The notes under the pieces were generated by a model. That model saw nothing but the letters and a program-made list of their open reading frames with translations, searched no databases and was not told where the DNA came from. Below, in pieces: positions 1 to 5,349 of a stretch of 5,582 nucleotides of DNA. A program made the position numbers and the translations under genes. Source of the stretch: Pseudomonadota bacterium (GTDB lineage: Bacteria; Pseudomonadota; Gammaproteobacteria; Burkholderiales; Burkholderiaceae_D); NCBI GenBank assembly GCA_023391395.1, contig JAEWBA010000168.1, positions 1-5,582 on the forward strand, given 5' to 3'. Position 1 is the stretch's first letter. Each line of letters opens with the position of its first letter.

Positions 1-85
1 GATGCAGGGCGTTCTTCGCGCCCGGATTGGAAATCGTCAGGATCAGGGTGGCGTCGCGGCGGGAGGCTTGCAGTTCGGCAGGCAT
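1..85 (-). CDS. Enoyl-CoA hydratase/isomerase family protein, N-terminal fragment
   Basis: Only the first 28 codons lie in the window; the gene runs off the left edge. The fragment begins MPAELQASRRDATLILTISN and continues with PGAKNALH. The pattern of a short strand (LILTI), then NPxAxNAL, is the usual N-terminus of crotonase-fold enoyl-CoA hydratases/isomerases, which act on CoA thioesters in fatty-acid or aromatic-acid degradation. The oxyanion-hole and catalytic regions lie outside the window, so the reaction cannot be specified. ATG at 85 is chosen because it places this motif at the expected distance from the start. No good Shine-Dalgarno precedes it, and the frame stays open for some distance upstream, so the start is not certain. 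The gene is divergent from the GST gene. Family assignment is moderately secure; substrate is unknown. Confidence 0.6.
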   Translation of the reverse strand, partial: MPAELQASRRDATLILTISNPGAKNALH

Positions 86-169
86 GGCGTCGTGGGCTGA
101 GATTGGCGCAGTGGGCGCATTCGAGCATTTGTCTCGGGTCGTATAGACCCTCGTCTTGCATACATATTA

Positions 170-197
170 TTGCCGAAATGGCGCTTGCCGGTTTGGC
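170..197. repeat. Tandem imperfect 13-bp repeat, each copy a GCC-N5-GGC dyad
   Basis: TTGCCGAAATGGC (170-182) and TTGCCGGTTTGGC (185-197) are direct repeats matching at 10 of 13 positions, offset by 15 bp. Each copy is itself a short dyad, GCC-N5-GGC. They sit just downstream of the only -10-like hexamer of the spacer (165-170) and about 80-107 bp before the GST start. The arrangement could be a paired operator. The arms are only 3 bp, so chance in GC-rich DNA is a real alternative. Confidence 0.4.
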
Positions 198-267
198 CTT
201 GTCTGCAGGGGCGGTTTTCCTGCGGTAAGCTTGAGCCTTTGTTGATCAGGCTTTTTCCCTCACCATC

Positions 268-272
268 GGAGA
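268..272 (+). promoter_or_regulatory. Ribosome binding site of the GST gene
   Basis: GGAGA lies 4 bases before the ATG at 277. It fits anti-Shine-Dalgarno pairing, though the spacing is slightly short, and it supports the chosen start. Confidence 0.65.
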
Positions 273-276
273 CGAC

Positions 277-927
277 ATGCTGAAACTGTGCGGCTTTGCT
301 GCAAGCAATTACTACAACAAGGTCAAGTTTGTCTTGCTTGAAAAGGAGATCCCCTTCGAGGAAGAACTGGTGTGGCTGGACCGCAGCCCCGCGCTGCTGG
401 AGCGCTCGGTGCTGGGCAAAGTCCCTTTCATCGAGACCGAGCGCGGTACTTTGATCGAATCGCAGGTGATCGTGGACTATCTGGAATCCGCCTATCCGCA
501 AAAGCCCTTGCTGCCTGCCGACCCTTTCGCAGCCGCCAAGGTGCGCGAGCTGCACACTTTCATTGAACTGCACCTGGAATTGGTGGCGCGCGAACTCTAC
601 GCCGAGGCTTTCTTCGGCGGCAAGGTCAGCGATGAAACCAAGGAGCGCGTGCGAAAGCTGTTGACACGCCATGCCAAGGCGTTCGGGAGGCTGGCCAAGT
701 TTGCTCCCTACATTGCGGGCGACAGTTTCACCATGGCCGATTGCAGCGCCATGGTCCACCTGCCGCTGGTCAGCATGAGTTCCAAGATCATCTTCGGCGA
801 GGATGTACTGGCCGAATATCCGATTCGCGAATACACCAAGATGCTGGGTGAACGCCCCGCTGCTCAGCGCGTCAATCTCGACCGCAAGGCCAATCAGGAA
901 GCGCTGATGGCGCGTGGCAAGAAGTAG
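277..927 (+). CDS. Glutathione S-transferase-like protein
   Basis: A cytosolic two-domain GST-family protein of 216 residues, the normal family length. The N-terminal thioredoxin-like domain spans about residues 1-77. It has a candidate active-site segment at residues 9-15 (S10, N11, Y12), the cis-proline motif KVPF (P50) and the Glu-Ser pair E61-S62, which in this fold binds the gamma-glutamyl end of glutathione. The helical C-terminal domain, about 88-205, contains the folding motif AGDSFTMADC with the S/T-x-x-D N-cap (S150, D154/D155 region). Known members conjugate glutathione to electrophiles or reduce peroxides; the substrate here cannot be read from sequence. ATG at 277 is supported by GGAGA upstream and by the beta-strand LKLCGF directly after the start. 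The stop is 9 bp from the end of the convergent aminotransferase gene, with no terminator between. Family is secure, class is not assigned. Confidence 0.88.
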   Translation: MLKLCGFAASNYYNKVKFVLLEKEIPFEEELVWLDRSPALLERSVLGKVPFIETERGTLIESQVIVDYLESAYPQKPLLPADPFAAAKVRELHTFIELHLELVARELYAEAFFGGKVSDETKERVRKLLTRHAKAFGRLAKFAPYIAGDSFTMADCSAMVHLPLVSMSSKIIFGEDVLAEYPIREYTKMLGERPAAQRVNLDRKANQEALMARGKK

Positions 928-936
928 GCGTAATGT

Positions 937-2118
937 TCAGACGCGCGCCAGTCTTTCCAAGGCGGCGCGCAGGGTCTCATCCTTCTTGGCGAAACAGAAG
1001 CGCACGATGCCCGATTCCTTCGGCTGGGCATAGAAGGCGCTGACCGGAATGGCGGCCACGCCGATTTCGCCGGTCAGCCATTGCGCGAACTCGGCCTCGG
1101 GCATGGCGGAAATCGCGGAATAATCCACGCATTGGAAATAGGTGCCGTCGGCGGGGAGCAGCTTGAAGCGCGATTGCCGCAGACCTTCCCGGAACAGGTC
1201 GCGCTTGCGCTGGTAGAAGGCGGGCAGCTCCAGATAAGGCGCCGGGTTTGCCATGTACTGCGCCAGTCCGTGCTGGACCGGCGTATTCACGGTAAAGACA
1301 TTGAACTGGTGCACCTTGCGAAATTCCGCCGAGAGCGCCGCCGGCGCTGCGACATAGCCGACCTTCCATCCAGTGACGTGATAAGTCTTGCCGAAACTCG
1401 AGATGACGAAGGCGCGTGCCGCCAGCTCCGGGTGGCGGCACACCGATTCGTGGCGTACGCCGTCATACACCATATGCTCGTACACTTCGTCTGACACGAG
1501 CAGGATATCGGTGTCGCGCACGATGTCCGCCAGCGCATGCAGGTCCGCTTCGCGCAGGATGGATCCGGTCGGATTGTGCGGCGAATTGATCATGATGAGC
1601 CGGGTCTTCGGGCCGACCGCGGCTGCCACCTTGTCCCACGGGACGGAATAGCCCTGCGGTCCCACTTCCATCTGCACGCATACCGGCTTTCCGCCGGCCA
1701 GCTCGATCGCCGGCAGATAGCTGTCATAGACTGGTTCGATGACCACCACTTCGTCGCCGGGATGCACGCTGCACAGGATCGCCGTCAGGATCGCCTGAGT
1801 TGCGCCCGCGGTGACGGTGATTTCGGTCCCTGCATCGTAGTCGCGGCCATAGAGCCGGGCGATCTTGGCAGAGATGGCCTGACGCAGGGCCGGCACGCCC
1901 GCCATCGGCGGATACTGGTTCCAGCCACCTTTCATGGCTTCGGCAACGGCATCGACCAACGCGGGATCGCAATCGAAATCGGGGAAGCCCTGGCCCAGAT
2001 TGACTGCTCCCTTTTCGGCCGCCAGTGCCGACATCACGGTGAAGATGGTAGTGCCGACATGGGGCAGGCGAGACGGAAGTACGGAAAGCGGAGCAGGGGA
2101 GGACATGGCGTGACTCAT
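937..2118 (-). CDS. ybdL: PLP-dependent class I/II aminotransferase, YbdL-type methionine aminotransferase
   Basis: A fold-type I aminotransferase of 393 residues. Landmarks in order are LGQGFPDF (41-48, substrate-side loop), NQYPPMAGVPALR (67-79), TVTAGATQA (101-109, phosphate contact), NSPHNPTG (178-185, N182 near the PLP ring), SDEVYEH (209-215, D210 to the pyridine nitrogen), SSFGKTYHVTGWKVGY (240-255, Schiff-base lysine K244) and VRFCFAKK (372-379, R373 for the substrate carboxylate). From memory, the region after the lysine, the GTYF and VDYSA motifs and the C-terminal FCFAKKDETL closely follow E. coli YbdL, which transaminates methionine and also histidine and phenylalanine. The likely role is cytosolic amino-acid/keto-acid exchange, possibly methionine salvage. 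ATG at 2118 overlaps the PIN gene stop (ATGA), pointing to translational coupling. M5 at 2106 is a possible alternative start, since E. coli YbdL has a similarly short leader. Neither start has a good Shine-Dalgarno. Family is very secure; preferred substrate is by homology. Confidence 0.92.
   Translation of the reverse strand: MSHAMSSPAPLSVLPSRLPHVGTTIFTVMSALAAEKGAVNLGQGFPDFDCDPALVDAVAEAMKGGWNQYPPMAGVPALRQAISAKIARLYGRDYDAGTEITVTAGATQAILTAILCSVHPGDEVVVIEPVYDSYLPAIELAGGKPVCVQMEVGPQGYSVPWDKVAAAVGPKTRLIMINSPHNPTGSILREADLHALADIVRDTDILLVSDEVYEHMVYDGVRHESVCRHPELAARAFVISSFGKTYHVTGWKVGYVAAPAALSAEFRKVHQFNVFTVNTPVQHGLAQYMANPAPYLELPAFYQRKRDLFREGLRQSRFKLLPADGTYFQCVDYSAISAMPEAEFAQWLTGEIGVAAIPVSAFYAQPKESGIVRFCFAKKDETLRAALERLARV
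2115..2118 (-). promoter_or_regulatory. ATGA stop/start overlap joining the PIN and aminotransferase genes
   Basis: On the minus strand the aminotransferase ATG (2118-2116) and the PIN gene TGA (2117-2115) share two bases. Such overlaps normally mean that terminating ribosomes restart on the next gene. The lack of a Shine-Dalgarno before the aminotransferase start makes this coupling the likely way it is translated. Confidence 0.75.
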
Positions 2119-2579
2119 GCGGACAAGGACAGAGAAGCCGGCATTGTAACTTCGGCTGCCGCCAGCCAGCGTTCCGGCGCGAGGATCTGGAACAGGCCGG
2201 CGCGGACCGTGCGGCGCCCGAGTTTCAACAAGGCCTTGTCCTTGCTGATCAGGACCGAGGCGCCGGCATCGCGCGCAAGCTCCAGGAATTTCTGGTCATC
2301 CCGGTCGTGACAAAGCGGTAGCGGCGTACTGCGCACCGGCGGCTCCAGGCAGGTGATCAGAGCATCGAACTCGGCGACGGCGCGGGCGCGCGTGTCCTCT
2401 TGCAGCGGCAGATGCGGATAGTTCAGCACCGCCAGCCATTCCGAACGGCAGTCCGGCCGCGTCACCGCATCCAGCTCGCCGTTTTTCAGTGCCGCCAGCA
2501 GATCCTTCCAGCGCGGATCGCGGAATACGAACAAGTCCAGGCAGATGTTGGTGTCGAGTACGACACGCTTGGGTATCAT
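2115..2579 (-). CDS. PIN-domain nuclease (VapC-like, putative toxin family), no visible antitoxin
   Basis: A single-domain PIN protein of 154 residues. The acidic metal-binding set is in place: D9 in VVLDTN, E47 in CRSEW, D95 in the [11 protein letters not shown] segment (92-102), and D114 in LISKDKALL. This is the usual four-acid layout of an Mg/Mn-dependent endoribonuclease, so the protein looks catalytically intact. It resembles the 'putative toxin-antitoxin system toxin component, PIN family' group. ATG at 2579 is preceded by AAAGAGAG, ending 9 bases before the start, and an in-frame TGA a few codons upstream fixes it as the only start. No antitoxin-like gene sits upstream, where yaaA diverges after 30 bp. 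The downstream partner is an aminotransferase, overlapping by ATGA. It could therefore be a lone housekeeping or degenerate-module RNase rather than an active toxin. The RNA target is unknown. Confidence 0.85.
   Translation of the reverse strand: MIPKRVVLDTNICLDLFVFRDPRWKDLLAALKNGELDAVTRPDCRSEWLAVLNYPHLPLQEDTRARAVAEFDALITCLEPPVRSTPLPLCHDRDDQKFLELARDAGASVLISKDKALLKLGRRTVRAGLFQILAPERWLAAAEVTMPASLSLSA
2574..2579 (+). promoter_or_regulatory. Candidate -10 element for yaaA
   Basis: TATCAT matches the sigma-70 -10 consensus at five of six bases and would start RNA near 2586, giving a leader of about 24 nt for yaaA. No good -35 lies 16-18 bp upstream. The hexamer overlaps the start codon of the divergent PIN gene (complement of 2577-2579), so one sequence would serve both purposes. 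Tentative. Confidence 0.3.
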
Positions 2580-2609
2580 TGGGGAAACTCTCTTTCAAAA
2601 CTGTTCGAC

Positions 2610-3386
2610 ATGCTGATTGTTTTATCCCCCGCAAAAACCCTCGATTACACCACTCCTCCCGTTACCGAAACCTACAGCCCGCCGGAACTCCTTGAACCGG
2701 CCGCCGAATTGATCGGCATTCTGAGAACGCTGTCGCCGGCGCAGGTGGGCAGCCTGATGAGCATTTCCGACAAGCTGGCCGCATTGAACGTTGCCCGCTA
2801 CGCGTCGTGGGAACCAGCATTCACGCCTGCCAATGCCAAGCAGGCGGTGCTGGCCTTCAATGGCGATGTCTACGAAGGGCTCGACGCCCCCAGCCTGAAC
2901 GGCGGGCAGCTGGATTATCTGCAAAGGCACTTGCGCATTTTATCCGGACTGTACGGAGTGCTGCGGCCGCTCGACCTGATGCAGGCCTATCGCCTGGAAA
3001 TGGGGACGCGCCTTGCCAACCCGCACGGCCGCGACTTGTACGCCTTCTGGGGCGAGCGCGTCACGGCGACGCTGAATGCCGCATTGGCCGAGGCGAAGGC
3101 GAAGGTACTGGTCAACCTGGCGTCAGAGGAATACTTCAAGGCGGTCAAGCCGGCCAAGCTGGCGGTGCCGGTGATCACGCCGGTGTTCGAGGATTGGAAG
3201 AACGGCAAATACAAGATCATTCCTTTCTTTGCCAAGCGCGCACGCGGCGCAATGACCCGCTTCGCCGCCGTGCACGGCCTCAAGCGCGCGGAAGAACTGA
3301 AGGAATTCGACAGCGAGGCTTATCGCTTCAGCGAAGGCGAATCCTCGGCAACGACCTGGGTGTTCCGGCGGCGCCTGGAAGACTGA
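2610..3386 (+). CDS. yaaA: Peroxide stress protein YaaA (DUF328/UPF0246)
   Basis: A 258-residue protein, the same length as E. coli YaaA. It shows the family's signature segments: [13 protein letters not shown] at the N-terminus, [11 protein letters not shown] (53-63), [18 protein letters not shown] (71-88), [20 protein letters not shown] (111-130), [14 protein letters not shown] (168-181) and [13 protein letters not shown] (206-218). In E. coli YaaA is induced by OxyR and lowers free intracellular iron during hydrogen peroxide stress, limiting Fenton damage to DNA and proteins; the E. coli protein is also reported to bind DNA. ATG at 2610 is chosen because it gives the exact family N-terminus, although the frame stays open upstream to 2400. 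No Shine-Dalgarno is seen at normal distance; GGGGAAA at 2581-2587 is too far away. No OxyR site can be pointed out. The gene is divergent from the PIN gene and convergent with bamD. Identification is very secure; the biochemical mechanism of the family is not settled. Confidence 0.95.
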   Translation: MLIVLSPAKTLDYTTPPVTETYSPPELLEPAAELIGILRTLSPAQVGSLMSISDKLAALNVARYASWEPAFTPANAKQAVLAFNGDVYEGLDAPSLNGGQLDYLQRHLRILSGLYGVLRPLDLMQAYRLEMGTRLANPHGRDLYAFWGERVTATLNAALAEAKAKVLVNLASEEYFKAVKPAKLAVPVITPVFEDWKNGKYKIIPFFAKRARGAMTRFAAVHGLKRAEELKEFDSEAYRFSEGESSATTWVFRRRLED

Positions 3387-3397
3387 GGGCAGAAATG

Positions 3398-3423
3398 AAA
3401 AGAGCCCCGGATTGCGGGGCTCT
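3398..3423 (-). terminator. Intrinsic terminator of bamD, in the convergent yaaA/bamD gap
   Basis: A perfect 9-bp stem, AGAGCCCCG (3401-3409) and CGGGGCTCT (3415-3423), has a 5-base loop. Read on the minus strand, the stem runs into TTTT and then CATTT, a reasonable U-tract, 21 bp after the bamD stop. On the plus strand the stem is followed by GAAAAATT, without a U-run, so it should terminate yaaA less well, although it may still act as a 3' stabilising hairpin for yaaA RNA. Confidence 0.8.
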
Positions 3424-3443
3424 GAAAAATTCAATCTGGCGTT

Positions 3444-4241
3444 CTACCAGATCTTCCACCACGGATCCTTGCGCTGCGGACCGCCGCGGAACCAGGCGCT
3501 GTCCGGGTAGTTCTGGCGCAGTACGCGCTCGGCATCGTCGCGCAGCTCGGTCAATCCCAGGGCATCGTAGGAACGGATCATCAGGAACAGAGCTTCTTCC
3601 CGGGCCGGCGCTTCCTGGTACTGGGCGACCGCGGCTTGCGCGCGGTTGGCGGCGGCCACGTAGGCACCGCGCCGGAAATAGTAATTGGCGACGTGCACTT
3701 CATACTGTGCCATGGCATTGACCAGGTATTTCATGCGGGCGATGGCGTCCGGCGTGTACTTGCTGTCCGGGAAGCGCTCGGCCAGCTGCTTGAAGGCTTC
3801 AAAGGCGTCGCGTGTCGCCTTCGAGTCGCGCTCGCTGGGGTCCTGCTTGGTGACGAAGTCGAACAGGCTGCCGCGGCCGCTGAAATTGATCAGGCCGCGT
3901 AGGTAATACATGTAATCGACATTCGGGTGATTCGGGTGCAGCTTGATGAAGCGTTCGACAGCCGCCAGCGCCAGCGCCTGGTCGCCCTGGCGATAATGGG
4001 CGTAGGCGACTTCCATCTGCGCCTGCTGGGCATAGGTGCCGAAGGGATAGCGCGACTCCAGCTTTTCGAAATACTCGACCGCCTTGTCGTAATTCCCGCT
4101 CGCCAGTTCGTCGCGGGCCTCCGCGTATAATTTCGACGCCGACCAGGACCGCGTTTCGTCGATTTTTTCCGGCAATAGGCCGCACCCCGACAAGGCGAGG
4201 GCGAGGGCGAAGGCGGCGAATTTGAGCGATTTTTTCTGCAT
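3444..4241 (-). CDS. bamD: Outer membrane protein assembly factor BamD (ComL/YfiO lipoprotein)
   Basis: A 265-residue lipoprotein of the BAM complex, which inserts beta-barrel proteins into the outer membrane; BamD docks on BamA from the periplasmic side. The start MQKKSLKFAAFALALALSGC is a textbook type II signal peptide: positive N-region, hydrophobic core and lipobox LSGC with acylated cysteine C20. Glycine at +2 does not signal inner-membrane retention. The rest is TPR repeats: ASKLYAEARDELASGNYDKA (35-54), YFEKLESRYPFGTYA (57-71), the characteristic HPNHPNVDYMYYLRGL (102-117), AFEAFKQLAERFPDSKY (146-162) and RGAYVAAANRAQAA (191-204). The C-terminus DPWWKIW resembles other betaproteobacterial ComL proteins. 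The frame is open further upstream to 4388, but only the ATG at 4241 exposes the signal peptide and lies downstream of the TATAAT at 4276-4281. No clear Shine-Dalgarno precedes it. Identification is very secure. Confidence 0.96.
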   Translation of the reverse strand: MQKKSLKFAAFALALALSGCGLLPEKIDETRSWSASKLYAEARDELASGNYDKAVEYFEKLESRYPFGTYAQQAQMEVAYAHYRQGDQALALAAVERFIKLHPNHPNVDYMYYLRGLINFSGRGSLFDFVTKQDPSERDSKATRDAFEAFKQLAERFPDSKYTPDAIARMKYLVNAMAQYEVHVANYYFRRGAYVAAANRAQAAVAQYQEAPAREEALFLMIRSYDALGLTELRDDAERVLRQNYPDSAWFRGGPQRKDPWWKIW

Positions 4242-4275
4242 GGCTTTTGCACGAGCGCTTCTGGGACAGGCACGG

Positions 4276-4281
4276 ATTATA
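4276..4281 (-). promoter_or_regulatory. Promoter -10 box of bamD
   Basis: On the minus strand this reads TATAAT, a perfect sigma-70 -10. Transcription would start near 4269, giving a leader of about 28 nt before bamD. The best -35 look-alike, TTGATA (complement of 4302-4307), is 20 bp away, longer than the 16-18 bp optimum, so the -35 is weak or misplaced. The box lies in the 44-bp gap between bamD and rluD, and its -35 region falls inside the first rluD codons. Confidence 0.6.
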
Positions 4282-4285
4282 GCCC

Positions 4286-5335
4286 ATGGCGACTTGCGTA
4301 ATATCAAACGACACACCGATTTTGACTGACACCCAACCCGACATCGAACTCGAAGACGGCGACGAAGACGAAAGTGCCGTCCCCGCAACTCCGGCCGCGG
4401 CCCAGCCGATCGAGATCCGACTGGATTCCCGCTTTTGCGGGCAGCGCCTGGACAAGGCGCTTTCGCAACTGCTGCCGCAGTACTCGCGTAGCCGCATCCA
4501 GCAATGGATAGAGGCCGGCCACGTCAGCCTGGACGGGCGGCCGGCAAAGGCCAAGACCGCCGTGCTGGGCGACGAAGCCGTGCTCATTCAGCCCCAGTCG
4601 GCTCCGGAGGACCAGGCTTACCAGCCGGAAGCGATGGAATTGCCGATCATCCATGAGGATGCTGCGATCGTCGTCATTGACAAGCCGGCCGGCCTGGTGG
4701 TGCACCCGGCAGCCGGCAACTGGAGCGGCACGTTGCTGAACGGCTTGCTGCACCGTTTCCCCGCCATCGCTGCCGTGCCGCGCGCCGGCATCGTGCATCG
4801 ACTGGACAAGGACACCAGCGGCCTGATGGTGGTCGCCAGGACCTTGGAAGCACAAACCGATCTGGTGCGCCAGTTGCAGGCGCGCAGCGTACGGCGCGAA
4901 TACCTGGCGCTGGTGTGGGGCACGCCGCAGATGAGCGGCCGAGTCGACGCGCCGATCGGGCGCCACCCACGCGACCGCATCCGGATGGCGGTATCGTCGC
5001 ATCCGAGCGCCAAGCCGGCCCTCACGCATTTTGAGCGCTTGGCAGAAGGCACGCTGGATGGGCGTCCGGTCAGCCTATTGCGCTGCCGGCTGGAAACCGG
5101 ACGCACTCACCAGATCCGCGTGCACCTGCAATCCATCGGTTTCCCGCTGGTGGGCGATCCACTGTATGGCAAGCCGCATCTCGCCGCCGCCTTCGGGCGC
5201 CAGGCCTTGCACGCGCAGCGGCTGGGCTTGAACCACCCGGCGTCCGGCGCGCCTTGCGCATGGGAAGCCCCTTTGCCTGCGGATCTGGCCGCCTTGCTGG
5301 AACGCGCAGGCATCGATACCCTCGCTTGCGAATAG
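4286..5335 (+). CDS. rluD: 23S rRNA pseudouridine synthase RluD
   Basis: A 349-residue RluA-family synthase. RluD makes the three pseudouridines of helix 69 of 23S rRNA (E. coli positions 1911, 1915, 1917), needed for normal ribosome assembly and subunit joining. After a low-complexity acidic extension (about 1-40, with ELEDGDEDES at 21-30), an S4 RNA-binding domain covers about 48-110 (GQRLDKALSQLLPQYSRSRI at 52-71). The catalytic domain follows, with IDKPAGLVVHPAAGN (131-145), the active-site motif GIVHRLDKDTSGLMVVAR (168-185, catalytic aspartate D174) and ETGRTHQIRVHL (270-281), all standard. ATG at 4286 is the only ATG before the S4 domain, but no Shine-Dalgarno precedes it; TTG at 4322 (codon 13) is an alternative. 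The protein is about 23 residues longer than E. coli RluD (326), the excess being the acidic N-terminus. It lies 14 bp before pgeF, probably in one operon. Confidence 0.95.
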   Translation: MATCVISNDTPILTDTQPDIELEDGDEDESAVPATPAAAQPIEIRLDSRFCGQRLDKALSQLLPQYSRSRIQQWIEAGHVSLDGRPAKAKTAVLGDEAVLIQPQSAPEDQAYQPEAMELPIIHEDAAIVVIDKPAGLVVHPAAGNWSGTLLNGLLHRFPAIAAVPRAGIVHRLDKDTSGLMVVARTLEAQTDLVRQLQARSVRREYLALVWGTPQMSGRVDAPIGRHPRDRIRMAVSSHPSAKPALTHFERLAEGTLDGRPVSLLRCRLETGRTHQIRVHLQSIGFPLVGDPLYGKPHLAAAFGRQALHAQRLGLNHPASGAPCAWEAPLPADLAALLERAGIDTLACE

Positions 5336-5339
5336 TCTT

Positions 5340-5344
5340 GGGAG
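5340..5344 (+). promoter_or_regulatory. Ribosome binding site of pgeF
   Basis: GGGAG lies 5 bases before the ATG at 5350, within the 14-bp gap after the rluD stop. It supports that start, and the short gap indicates co-transcription with rluD. Confidence 0.7.
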
Positions 5345-5349
5345 CCGCC

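Larger units (their letters stand above)
86..276. promoter_or_regulatory. Divergent intergenic region between the crotonase-family gene and the GST gene
   Basis: This 191-bp spacer must carry promoters for both flanking genes. Visible elements, left to right, are: a perfect inverted repeat GGGTC-gtata-GACCC at 136-150; a plus-strand -10-like TATTAT at 165-170 with no convincing -35, whose complement AATAAT could equally serve the minus strand; two tandem GCC-N5-GGC sites at 170-197; and a weak hairpin AGCCT/AGGCT followed by five T residues at 234-256, just before the GST ribosome site. None of these can be tied to a named regulator from sequence alone. I see no small gene with a credible start and ribosome site here. 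Confidence 0.5.

Noticed and set aside
43..759. Minus-strand open frame (238 codons) across the GST gene and the divergent spacer
   Set aside because: It covers the GST gene antisense and runs out of frame into the crotonase-family start at 85; no family features.
1537..2310. Long plus-strand open frame (257 codons) opposite the aminotransferase and PIN genes
   Set aside because: It is antisense to two well-supported genes, is rich in Arg/His/Gly as expected of a GC-rich shadow frame, and shows no recognisable domain.
2115..2579. A complete VapBC-type toxin-antitoxin module
   Set aside because: Only the PIN component is present; no antitoxin-sized gene with a DNA-binding domain is found on either side.
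2400..2609. Upstream extension of yaaA to an ATG at 2400
   Set aside because: It would overlap the PIN gene antisense and add 70 residues before the exact family N-terminus [13 protein letters not shown]; the length from 2610 matches E. coli YaaA.
2940..2948. DnaA-box-like TTATCCGGA
   Set aside because: A single imperfect match inside the yaaA coding sequence, with no cluster or AT-rich region; chance.
2807..3721. Plus-strand open frame (304 codons) overlapping yaaA and the 3' end of bamD
   Set aside because: It reads out of frame through the secure yaaA gene and across the terminator. Its composition is Arg/Ala/Gly-heavy with no motif, so it is a shadow.
4242..4388. Upstream extension of bamD to an ATG at 4388
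   Set aside because: It would bury the type II signal peptide 49 residues inside the protein and lies upstream of the TATAAT; the lipobox spacing demands the start at 4241.
4304..5029. Minus-strand open frame (241 codons) inside rluD
   Set aside because: It is antisense to a gene with all RluD motifs intact and has no plausible ribosome site or domain.
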